Below are positions 1-5,781 of a DNA stretch of 7,958 nt, piece after piece; position 1 is the first letter of the stretch; the number at the start of each line of letters is the position of its first letter. The position numbers and the translations under genes are program-made. The notes beneath the pieces were generated by a model. It did no database searches. It worked only from the letters and a program-made list of their open reading frames with translations, and was not told where the DNA came from. Source of the DNA: an uncultured Bacteroidales bacterium (lineage in GTDB: Bacteria; Bacteroidota; Bacteroidia; Bacteroidales; UBA932); contig CAJOMB010000054.1 of assembly GCA_905235615.1 (NCBI GenBank), forward strand, positions 9,208-17,165, read 5' to 3'.

Positions 1-438
1 TACTACGTCAAGCGCTTCAGCTTCACCGAGAGCAACAACACCCCGCTGCTGTTCATCTCCGACGCCCGCGGCTCCAAGCTGGTGGACATATCGGCCGACA
101 AGCACCCTCAGATTATCCTTACCTTCGGCGGCAAGTTCGAGCACCGCGAGGCCGAAACCATCGACGCGGAGGAATTCATCGCCAAGAAGGGCCTCACCGC
201 CAAGGGCAAGAAATGCTCCCCGTACGACCTCAGGAAGGTGGAATTCGGAGAGCCTCTGATGAAAGAGGAAGAGTTGGCCGAAGCCATCTCCGAGGAACCT
301 GTGGACGTGGAGGAAGACTTCACGGCCGATGACCCCCTGAGCGAGATTGAGCAGACCGGCCAGTCCACCGAACTCCTGAAGGGCGATGCCCCCGAAGACA
401 CCGTGGACATGGGCGACTGGGAACCCACCCTGTTCTAA
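1..438 (+). CDS. parC: DNA topoisomerase IV subunit A, C-terminal end (5' truncated by window)
   Basis: Frame 1 is open from the first base to TAA at 436-438, giving the last 145 residues of a longer protein. Topoisomerase IV subunit A cuts and rejoins DNA with ParE to decatenate daughter chromosomes; the breakage-reunion core and active tyrosine lie upstream of the window. What is visible resembles the end of the beta-pinwheel DNA-wrapping domain of the Bacteroidota protein. It starts YYVKRFSF, then has FISDARGSKLV and ITFGGKFEHRE-like strands, then a DAEEFIAKKGLTAKGKK segment rich in lysine. From about residue 78 the protein becomes a long acidic tail (many E and D), ending in WEPTLF. A GyrA paralogue is the main alternative; the IAKKG..AKGKK segment favours the topoisomerase IV type as I remember it. 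The stop codon coincides with the left limit of repeat copy A. Confidence 0.82.
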   Translation, partial: YYVKRFSFTESNNTPLLFISDARGSKLVDISADKHPQIILTFGGKFEHREAETIDAEEFIAKKGLTAKGKKCSPYDLRKVEFGEPLMKEEELAEAISEEPVDVEEDFTADDPLSEIEQTGQSTELLKGDAPEDTVDMGDWEPTLF

Positions 439-557
439 TCTCTCCTCCTCGCCCTTCGCCTGCCACTAATTACGCGTTTGATGCCTTCAGTGCGTAATGC
501 CTGGCTCACGTCTGCCACCCGTTACGCATTTTGGGCCTTTAGTGCGGAGTGGATGGC
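436..557 (+). repeat. RAYT-linked palindromic repeat, copy A (two units)
   Basis: The core at 451-557 is 107 bases long and by eye differs from copy B (1686-1792) at about 8 positions. Weaker similarity, pyrimidine-rich, runs left to the TAA at 436-438. The element has two units in the same orientation, each starting CCTGCCAC, with a TTACGC arm, a 16-base loop around GGCCTTTAG or a variant, and a GCG-containing right arm. Unit 1 forms a perfect 7-base stem ATTACGC (469-475) / GCGTAAT (492-498). Unit 2 has outer arms GCCACCC (514-520) and GGATGGC (551-557), with one mismatch against a perfect pairing. It has no coding capacity of its own. Two-unit structure and proximity to a RAYT gene fit a REP/BIME-type element; it may also act on the 3' end of the topoisomerase mRNA. 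Confidence 0.85.
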
Positions 558-591
558 CCCGACCGTTCACCTCCGCTTGGACCCGACATAG

Positions 592-619
592 ACTTGAATA
601 CACAAAAACGTGTTCAAGT
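592..619. repeat. Inverted repeat upstream of the transposase
   Basis: ACTTGAA at 592-598 pairs perfectly with TTCAAGT at 613-619. The stem continues with CAC (601-603) against GTG (610-612) after a two-base TA bulge, leaving a six-base AAAAAC loop. Ten pairs in an AT-rich background make this a credible hairpin. It could be a transposon-end recognition hairpin, an operator or a terminator-like structure. A short T run follows (617-620), but too short for a convincing intrinsic terminator. Confidence 0.5.
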
Positions 620-684
620 TTTAAACGAACATTCCTTTGAAACGCACAAAAGACCTCTAAAACAACACAATCTTTTTTACGATT

Positions 685-716
685 CTTGTTATTTTGCAAA
701 AGTGGCGATAAGTTTG
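685..716 (+). promoter_or_regulatory. Candidate Bacteroides-type promoter for the transposase
   Basis: TAAGTTTG at 709-716 matches the Bacteroides -7 consensus TAnnTTTG. CTTG at 685-688, 20 bases upstream, is one base off the -33 TTTG. A start of transcription near 720 would give a leader of about 30 bases before the ATG at 750. The -33 box is imperfect, so this is a candidate only. Confidence 0.35.
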
Positions 717-749
717 GGGTGGGCATACCTAATCCACGCCCTTACAATT

Positions 750-1670
750 ATGCCAAGAAGACGAGCAGAAAGAGATCGAATTCACTCCCTCAAAAAGGGA
801 TACTACCACTTGAGCACGGACGGCTGGGGAGAGGGATTCCTGTTTCATACCGAGTCTCAATATGCATACGGGATGACAGTGACAGGGCTCCTCACGCTCT
901 TGTTTGATGTGACCATCTACGACTTTTCGCTGATGCCCAACCACGTCCACCTTCTGCTTAGTGGTACCGGGACATCCTGTTTGGCTGCATTCGATTATCT
1001 TTGTCAAAAACTGTCGGCCCGGCTCAGGAAAGACGGGTATCCATCCCTGCCGGACAACTACTGGTTCAAACTGGTGGCGGTGGAAGACCCCGAACAGATG
1101 AAAAACAGTTTCATCTACATAGACCGGAATGCCTATGAATTGCAGCAGTACATTCCTTCCGGCTATCCCTGGGGTGCGGGCTACCTTCATTTTTCGGCCA
1201 TGAGCAGCATGATTACCGGCACACCTGCATCGGCCTTTTCCAAACGAAAGCTGGAAGAGATGACAGGATCCAGAACGGCCATTCCACCCCATTGGCAATT
1301 CCATCCCCAATATGGCCTTCTTCCGTCTTTTTATGTGAACAACAGACTTTTTCTCAGATTGTTCCAAGGGCCCAAGGACTATGAGTCCCGGCTGGTCAAG
1401 GCCTATGAAGCCTTTGTAAAAGTGAGCCGATCCCTGGGTGAAACGCCCGACTTTTCCAAAAGTGAAGTAAAGGATATAGTTGACAGCCTTTTACTAAGCC
1501 ATTTCCCCGGCCGGCGCCTTCGCCAGTTATCCAACGAGGAAAGGGGACGTCTTGCCACCATCCTGTCAAAGGAATATGACCTTTCGGCCGATATCATCGC
1601 CTCTGCCCTGGACCTGCCCGAATACATTGTGTTTCAACTGTTGCGGGCCAAAGACTTTGGGAAACGGTGA
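750..1670 (+). CDS. REP-associated tyrosine transposase (RAYT, Y1/IS200-like)
   Basis: A 306-residue protein starting MPRRRAERDR. RAYTs are single-strand HUH endonucleases related to the IS200/IS605 TnpA; they are linked to mobilisation of REP palindromes and are usually single-copy, domesticated-looking genes. Family signs in order: GYYHLSTDGWGEGFLFH near residues 17-33 (the YHV/T..G strand), the metal-binding HUH motif in LMPNHVHLLL (HVH at 65-67), and FIYIDRN with the likely nucleophile Tyr123, aligned to the YIHxNP motif of typical RAYTs, followed by YPWGAGY (the ..YPWSSY equivalent). After about residue 200 comes a helical C-terminal region of about 100 residues, ending in an SNEERGRLATILSKEY.. 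stretch that looks like a helix-turn-helix. Typical RAYTs are shorter. I chose ATG 750 because the Y1 domain begins directly after it; the open frame continues up to GTG 549. Repeat copies A and B flank the gene in direct orientation. All catalytic residues are present, so it may be active. Confidence 0.85.
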   Translation: MPRRRAERDRIHSLKKGYYHLSTDGWGEGFLFHTESQYAYGMTVTGLLTLLFDVTIYDFSLMPNHVHLLLSGTGTSCLAAFDYLCQKLSARLRKDGYPSLPDNYWFKLVAVEDPEQMKNSFIYIDRNAYELQQYIPSGYPWGAGYLHFSAMSSMITGTPASAFSKRKLEEMTGSRTAIPPHWQFHPQYGLLPSFYVNNRLFLRLFQGPKDYESRLVKAYEAFVKVSRSLGETPDFSKSEVKDIVDSLLLSHFPGRRLRQLSNEERGRLATILSKEYDLSADIIASALDLPEYIVFQLLRAKDFGKR

Positions 1671-1792
1671 TAACCTCTCCTTTCTGCCCTTCGCCTGCCA
1701 CTAATTACGCGTTTTAGGCCTTTAGTGCGTAAAGCCTGGCTCGCGCCTGCCACCCGTTACGCGTTTTGGGCCTTTAGTGCGGAGTGGGTGGC
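1671..1792 (+). repeat. RAYT-linked palindromic repeat, copy B (two units)
   Basis: The core at 1686-1792 is the same 107-base element as copy A in the same orientation. As in copy A, a TAA plus 12 pyrimidine-rich bases precedes it. Units start at 1694 and 1746, a period of 52 bases. Unit 1 pairs TTACGC (1705-1710) with GCGTAA (1727-1732) around a 16-base loop containing AGGCCT. Unit 2 has perfect outer arms GCCACCC (1749-1755) / GGGTGGC (1786-1792). It fills the whole gap between the convergent ends of the transposase and aroK, so it could also help separate their transcripts. Confidence 0.88.
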
Positions 1793-1813
1793 AGAATCTA
1801 TCCGGAGCTGGTT

Positions 1814-2311
1814 TCAAAGGCAATCGATAATGATTTCGTCCACCAGCGCCTCGGGGCTGATGCCGTCGGTTTCCAGGGTGAGGTGGGCGGCTTTTTCGTA
1901 GAGGGGTTCTCGTTCAGAAAGGCGTTCCGCCAGCCTGTCATCGGCCAGGGGACGGCCCTGCTTTTCACCCTCCAACCTGCCCTGAATGGTCTCAAGAGAG
2001 GCTTTCAAATAAATGCAGAGGGTGTTTTCCTGCAAAAGGCTTACGGCGCCGGGCACCGTTACCGTTCCGCCGCCCAGGGCCAGCACGGCGGTGTTCTCCG
2101 CATACTTGGCCACCGTCTGCTCCAACACCTGTTTCTCCAGGCGGCGGAACCCGCGTTCTCCATCGGCCTCGAAAATGGCGGGAATGGGACGGCCGGCTTT
2201 TTTGACAATGGCTTCGTCCAAATCGATGAAAGGGCAGCCCAGGGCCTCTGAGAGCAGGCGGCCCACGGTACTTTTCCCGCAGCCCATGAATCCGGTCAGT
2301 GCTACAAGCAT
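1814..2311 (-). CDS. aroK: Shikimate kinase
   Basis: A cytoplasmic enzyme of 165 residues, normal for the family. It phosphorylates shikimate to shikimate 3-phosphate with ATP, the fifth step of the chorismate pathway leading to aromatic amino acids. The Walker A loop is GFMGCGKST (7-15). The shikimate-binding acid pair is FIDLDE (D30, D32). The FRRLE arginine motif lies at 55-59 and the glycine triplet LALGGGT at 78-83. The lid arginine lies in GRPL (R120), and the C-terminal SEREPLY motif is at 132-138. The ATG at 2309-2311 lies inside the last codons of the upstream hydrolase-like gene (10-base overlap), so the two are probably co-transcribed and translationally coupled. No Shine-Dalgarno is seen, as usual in Bacteroidota. 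The gene is intact. Confidence 0.95.
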   Translation of the reverse strand: MLVALTGFMGCGKSTVGRLLSEALGCPFIDLDEAIVKKAGRPIPAIFEADGERGFRRLEKQVLEQTVAKYAENTAVLALGGGTVTVPGAVSLLQENTLCIYLKASLETIQGRLEGEKQGRPLADDRLAERLSEREPLYEKAAHLTLETDGISPEALVDEIIIDCL

Positions 2312-2913
2312 AGGCGTTTGATTTGGGCTTTCAAGATATGGTGGGCCGGCTCTGCCATAGCTCCATGGTCATAGCCGTCCAACTCGTAGATACTTACGTC
2401 CGGATGGCCTACGAGCTTGAGCATGCGCCAGAAGTAGGCGGTTTCTTCATATCGGCCATAAAGTTCCATCTCAAGGTCTCCGGAGATGATGACGATGGGA
2501 GGGGCTTCCGCCCGCACGTGGAAGAGCGGGGCATACTGGTCAATAAGGGGCTGCGTGGCTTGCATGCCCCGGGCAGAGCGCACATTAAAGTGCGTGATTA
2601 CCTGCCCGCTGTAGGGGACCAGGGCTTTGATGCGGTCTGCATCTACGCCATAGCGGGCCAGCCAGTGCTTGTCCAGCCCGCTCTCGCGAAGTTCCGCGGG
2701 AATGAACTTGCTCCCTCCTGTGAGACCGCCGCCATGGAACCAGACCACCACCGGGCAGTCTTTCTTGTCGGAAGGATAATATACATCCAGTTTGCATCGC
2801 TCAGAGGCGTAGGCATCGGCCTTGGAGTAGGGAATGTCCGTGACCGTGCGATACTGCGCCCACCCGCTGAGGGAGATGCAGAACAGGCAGAAAGCAAGGA
2901 GGAATCTTTTCAT
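2302..2913 (-). CDS. Secreted alpha/beta-hydrolase-like protein with internal deletion (probably inactive)
   Basis: 203 residues starting MKRFLLAFCLFCISLSGWAQ, a clear signal peptide (positive start, hydrophobic core, cleavage likely after WAQ), so export to periplasm or outer membrane is expected. An upstream ATG at 2970 in the same frame is ignored because it would bury the signal peptide. The mature part has VVVWFHGGG (56-63, oxyanion-hole HGGG of carboxylesterase/lipase-type hydrolases). Late in the protein come VIISGDLE (D146, candidate acid) and DGYDHGAM (H183, candidate catalytic His). No GxSxG nucleophile elbow is present anywhere. ..ELRESGL (to residue 80) runs straight into DKHWLARYGVDADRIKALVPYSGQ. 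In relatives as I recall them, about 60 residues with GHSAGG lie between these two segments. This suggests an in-frame deletion near base 2673. The 3' end overlaps aroK, which may explain why the frame is kept. Confidence 0.75.
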   Translation of the reverse strand: MKRFLLAFCLFCISLSGWAQYRTVTDIPYSKADAYASERCKLDVYYPSDKKDCPVVVWFHGGGLTGGSKFIPAELRESGLDKHWLARYGVDADRIKALVPYSGQVITHFNVRSARGMQATQPLIDQYAPLFHVRAEAPPIVIISGDLEMELYGRYEETAYFWRMLKLVGHPDVSIYELDGYDHGAMAEPAHHILKAQIKRLCL

Positions 2914-2918
2914 GTATG

Positions 2919-2949
2919 CAAAATTATTAAAAAACAGGCGGATATGAAA
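2919..2949 (-). promoter_or_regulatory. Candidate promoter for the hydrolase-aroK operon
   Basis: Read on the minus strand, TAATTTTG (2926-2919) is an exact TAnnTTTG -7 box. TTTC (2949-2946), 19 bases upstream, is one base off the -33 TTTG. The box ends five bases before the hydrolase ATG, so transcription would begin at or within a base or two of the start codon, giving an almost leaderless mRNA. Confidence 0.5.
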
Positions 2950-2963
2950 GGGCTCCGACCAAA

Positions 2964-2995
2964 TTTGCATATCAATTCGGAATTATGTAAATTTG
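2964..2995 (+). promoter_or_regulatory. Candidate promoter for recJ-glycerate kinase operon
   Basis: TTTG (2964-2967), exactly 20 bases, then TAAATTTG (2988-2995): a full match to the Bacteroides -33/-7 consensus. The predicted start of transcription is near 3000, between the two in-frame ATGs at 2997 and 3003. This supports ATG 3003 as the recJ start on a nearly leaderless message. It is divergent from, and does not overlap, the hydrolase promoter candidate. Confidence 0.6.
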
Positions 2996-3002
2996 TATGA
3001 TT

Positions 3003-4739
3003 ATGGGCATTACGGAAAGACAATGGACTCTCATTCCGGCTGCGGACCCCCAGAAGGCCTCGCAGTTGGCGGCGGAGCTGGGTATAGACCGGGTTCTGGC
3101 CGATTTGCTGGTCCAGCGCGGCGTTGAAACCTTCGAGGAGGCCCGCCGCTTTTTCCGTCCCCGCCTGGAAGACCTCCATGACCCCTTCCTCATGAAGGAC
3201 ATGGACAAAGCCGTGGAGCGGCTGCACAAAGCCATTACGGAAAAAGAAAAAATCCTGGTTTACGGAGACTACGACGTAGATGGCACCACTGCGGTGGCCC
3301 AGCTGTACTCTTTCCTGAAGCAGTTCACGCCCAAGGTGGATTTCTACATCCCGGACCGCTATGACGAAGGTTACGGCCTCTCATACAAGGCCCTGGACTG
3401 GGCTTCGGACAACGGAATCGGCCTTCTGATTACCCTGGACTGTGGTATCAAGGCCATTGAGAAGGTGGAGTATGCCCGCGGTAAGGGTATCGAGGTCATC
3501 ATCTGCGACCACCATCTGCCTGAAAGCGAGCTGCCCAGGGCCGTGGCCATCCTGGACCCCAAGCGGGAAGACTGCCACTACCCCTTTGACGACCTCTGCG
3601 GCTGCGGCGTGGGCTTCAAACTGGCCCAGGGCTATGTGCAGAAATACGGCCTGGACTTCTCCCTGCTGGAGCCTTTGCTGGACTTGCAGGTGGTGTCCAT
3701 CGCCTCGGATCTGGTGTCCATGACGGGAGAAAACCGCATCCTGGCCCACTTCGGCCTTAAACGCTTGAACGAGAATCCCCGCAAGGGCCTGCTGGCCATG
3801 ATCAACCTGGCCAAGCTGGAGCCCGGGCACATTGGCATAGACGACATCGTGTTCAAAATAGGGCCGCGCATCAACGCGGCGGGCAGGATGGAAAGCGGCC
3901 GCCTGGCGGTGGAGCTGCTCACGGCTACGGACGACCGGTCGGCCATCCGCATCGGAGAACAGATCAACGACAACAACAACGAGCGCAAGTCCATAGACCG
4001 GGAGATTACCCAGGAGGCCTTGGAGATGGTGCAGAGTGGGAACGCCCTGGCCCACGAGAACGTGACCATCGTGTACAATCCCACCTGGAACAAGGGCGTG
4101 GTGGGCATTGTGGCCTCCCGCCTGGTGGAAGCCTTCTACAAGCCCACGGTGGTCCTTACCAAGAGCAACGGCTTCATCACCGGCAGCGCCCGCAGCGTGC
4201 AGGGCTTCGACCTCTATGCCTCCATCGAGAGCTGCGCAGAGCTGCTGGAGAACTTCGGCGGCCATGTGTACGCCGCCGGCCTTACCATGAAGGAAGAAAA
4301 CCTGGAGGAGTTCTGCCGCCGCATGGACAGCTTCGTGTCGGACACCATCACCCGCGAGGAACTCACGCCCGTGGTGGAGATAGACGCCAAGCTGGACTTC
4401 TCCCAGATTACGCCCAAGTTCATCCGCCTGCTGAAGCAGTTCCAGCCCTTCGGCCCCGGCAACAACAACCCCGTTTTCCTGACAGAGGACGTTTACGATG
4501 CCGGCAACGGCCGAAAAGTGGGCGCCGGCGGCCTGCACCTGAAACTGGATGTGATGCAGGAGAACCAGCCTTATCGGCAGCTGGCCGCCATCGGCTTCAA
4601 TATGGCCGAATACTACGACCACATCAAAGCCGGCAACCCCATCGACATCTGCTATTCCATCGTGGAGAATTTCTACCGCGGTTCCTCCACCGTCCAGCTC
4701 CGTCTCAAGGATATCCGCGAGCGGGACGAACTCATTTAA
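3003..4739 (+). CDS. recJ: Single-stranded-DNA-specific exonuclease RecJ
   Basis: 578 residues from ATG 3003 (580 from ATG 2997). RecJ degrades single-stranded DNA 5' to 3' in recombination (RecF pathway), mismatch repair and base-excision repair in the cytoplasm. Start numbering at 3003: N-terminal ELGI...LADLLVQRGV region; motif I YGDYDVDGTTA (DYDVDG 89-94) and LDCG (Asp146), which bind metal; the DHH signature ICDHHLPESELP (DHH 169-171); GPRINAAGRMES (287-298). Next comes the DHHA1 domain with WNKGVVGIVASRL, ITGSARS and FGGHVYAAG (418-426). The OB-like C-terminal part holds FQPFGPGNNNPVF. Length and all catalytic motifs are normal. ATG 3003 is preferred because the promoter -7 box ends at 2995, leaving ATG 2997 at or before the predicted transcript start. 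Glycerate kinase follows after 3 bases. Confidence 0.95.
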   Translation: MGITERQWTLIPAADPQKASQLAAELGIDRVLADLLVQRGVETFEEARRFFRPRLEDLHDPFLMKDMDKAVERLHKAITEKEKILVYGDYDVDGTTAVAQLYSFLKQFTPKVDFYIPDRYDEGYGLSYKALDWASDNGIGLLITLDCGIKAIEKVEYARGKGIEVIICDHHLPESELPRAVAILDPKREDCHYPFDDLCGCGVGFKLAQGYVQKYGLDFSLLEPLLDLQVVSIASDLVSMTGENRILAHFGLKRLNENPRKGLLAMINLAKLEPGHIGIDDIVFKIGPRINAAGRMESGRLAVELLTATDDRSAIRIGEQINDNNNERKSIDREITQEALEMVQSGNALAHENVTIVYNPTWNKGVVGIVASRLVEAFYKPTVVLTKSNGFITGSARSVQGFDLYASIESCAELLENFGGHVYAAGLTMKEENLEEFCRRMDSFVSDTITREELTPVVEIDAKLDFSQITPKFIRLLKQFQPFGPGNNNPVFLTEDVYDAGNGRKVGAGGLHLKLDVMQENQPYRQLAAIGFNMAEYYDHIKAGNPIDICYSIVENFYRGSSTVQLRLKDIRERDELI

Positions 4740-4742
4740 CCC

Positions 4743-5759
4743 ATGAAAATCATCCTTGCACCGGACTCGTTCAAGGAATGTCTGACGGCGGCGCAGGTGG
4801 CGCAGGCCATGGCGCAGGCGGTACGGGAGGTGTGTCCGTGGGCCCAAACAGTCTCCATGCCCCTGGCCGATGGCGGAGAGGGTACACTGGAGGTACTTTT
4901 GGGCGCATTGGGCGGGGTGCAGCCTGTCGTTACGGTTTCAGACCCGCTGGGGCGTCCTGTCCCGGCGCAGTACGGTGTGTCCGGGAATACGGCCATCATC
5001 GAAGTGGCCCGGGCGTGCGGGTTTTCGCTGCTTAGGCCGGAGGAGCGCAATCCGCTCCTTGCCTCCAGCCGGGGTGTAGGAGAACTGCTGATGGCTGCGT
5101 ACAGGCGGGGCTGCCGGCATTTCCTTGTGGGCCTGGGCGGAACGGCCACCTGCGACGGCGGGGCCGGGATGCTGGCGGTTCCGGGGGTGAAAGACCTGAA
5201 GGATATAAGCGTGGAACTGCTTTGTGATGTGGACGCACCCTTTGTGGGCCTTACCGGTACCGTGCGGGTGTTTGCTCCGCAGAAAGGAGCCTCGCCGGAG
5301 GATGTGGAAGTGCTGGAAGAGCGCATGACGGCCCTGGCAGCCCTCATGCAGGCAGAAACCGGGGTGGACGTGCGTTTCCTGCCCGGAGCCGGGGCGGCCG
5401 GTGGTCTGGGAGGGGCCTTTATGGCGTATTGGGGTGCCCGGAAGGTTTCCGGCATTGGAAAGGTATTGGAGTTGCACCACTTTTCGGACGCAGTGGCAGA
5501 TGCCGGTCTTATCATTACCGGAGAGGGCAGGTCCGATGCCCAAACGCTTCTGGGGAAGGTTCCCTTCGGTGTCTTGCAGCATACCGGAAATGTGCCTGTA
5601 GCACTGGTTTCCGGTCGCATTGAGAATCGCGCAGAACTGGAGGCGGCCGGCTTCCATTCCGTGGTGGAAGTGTCGCCCCGTAACCTGCCCCTTTGTGAGG
5701 CCCTGGACCCTTCCATCGCCCGCCACAACATTCGCTCGGCCGTTAAAACCCTTTTTTGA
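4743..5759 (+). CDS. glxK: Glycerate kinase (GlxK/GarK family), compact form
   Basis: 338 residues. The family phosphorylates D-glycerate with ATP, usually to 2-phosphoglycerate, feeding glycerate into glycolysis. Motifs in order: APDSFK (6-11), PLADGGEGT (40-48), IIEVARACG, GLGGTATCDGGAGM (130-143), CDVDAPFVG (161-169), FAPQKGA (177-183), PGAGAAGGLG (214-223) and TGEGRSDAQTLLGKVP (259-274). It is shorter than the roughly 370-380 residues I expect. The shortfall lies between GGAGML and CDVDAP, where only about 18 residues separate the motifs; in relatives a longer segment normally sits there. Whether this is a lineage-wide compact form or a local deletion cannot be told here; the ligand motifs are intact. 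It lies 3 bases after recJ and is surely co-transcribed. The functional link to RecJ is not obvious. Confidence 0.88.
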   Translation: MKIILAPDSFKECLTAAQVAQAMAQAVREVCPWAQTVSMPLADGGEGTLEVLLGALGGVQPVVTVSDPLGRPVPAQYGVSGNTAIIEVARACGFSLLRPEERNPLLASSRGVGELLMAAYRRGCRHFLVGLGGTATCDGGAGMLAVPGVKDLKDISVELLCDVDAPFVGLTGTVRVFAPQKGASPEDVEVLEERMTALAALMQAETGVDVRFLPGAGAAGGLGGAFMAYWGARKVSGIGKVLELHHFSDAVADAGLIITGEGRSDAQTLLGKVPFGVLQHTGNVPVALVSGRIENRAELEAAGFHSVVEVSPRNLPLCEALDPSIARHNIRSAVKTLF

Positions 5760-5781
5760 CCAGCCCCTGTACCCTGCCGCA

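Larger units (their letters stand above)
558..749 (+). other. AT-richer leader between repeat copy A and the transposase start
   Basis: Together with copy A this makes a gene-free gap of about 310 bases between the topoisomerase stop and the transposase ATG. It is visibly AT-richer than the flanking genes from about 590 to 710. The transposase reading frame stays open back to a GTG at 549, but the translated extension does not resemble a RAYT N-terminus and overlaps repeat copy A, so I treat it as non-coding. It contains a strong inverted repeat (592-619), a candidate promoter (685-716) and a GC-rich hairpin (716-741) just ahead of the ATG. No other gene is seen here. Confidence 0.6.

Noticed and set aside
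549..749. N-terminal extension of the transposase from GTG 549
   Set aside because: The 67 extra residues do not resemble a RAYT start, overlap the repeat, and cover an AT-rich hairpin and promoter-like region; the Y1 domain starts at ATG 750.
729..1367. Minus-strand open frame opposite the transposase
   Set aside because: Antisense to a recognisable RAYT with HUH and Tyr motifs; no domain or plausible start context.
1648..1660. CCAAAG-A-CTTTGG palindrome near the transposase stop
   Set aside because: It is coding, has a one-base centre that cannot form a proper hairpin loop, and is short enough to arise by chance.
436..1792. CRISPR array or classical composite insertion sequence
   Set aside because: Only two repeat copies over 1.3 kb with a gene between them, no regular spacers, and no terminal inverted repeats or target duplication visible. 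The transposase is of the HUH type, which uses subterminal hairpins rather than inverted ends.
2323..3000. Plus-strand open frame opposite the hydrolase-like gene
   Set aside because: The minus-strand product has a signal peptide and hydrolase motifs; the plus frame has none and runs through both promoter candidates.
3381..4847. Long minus-strand open frame opposite recJ (488 codons)
   Set aside because: It is antisense to a full-length, motif-complete recJ; such long shadow frames are common in GC-rich genes, and the translation (His, Gly, Val, Gln rich) shows no domain.
5745..5760. T run at the end of glycerate kinase as an intrinsic terminator
   Set aside because: The T run is part of the last codons and no stable stem directly precedes it.
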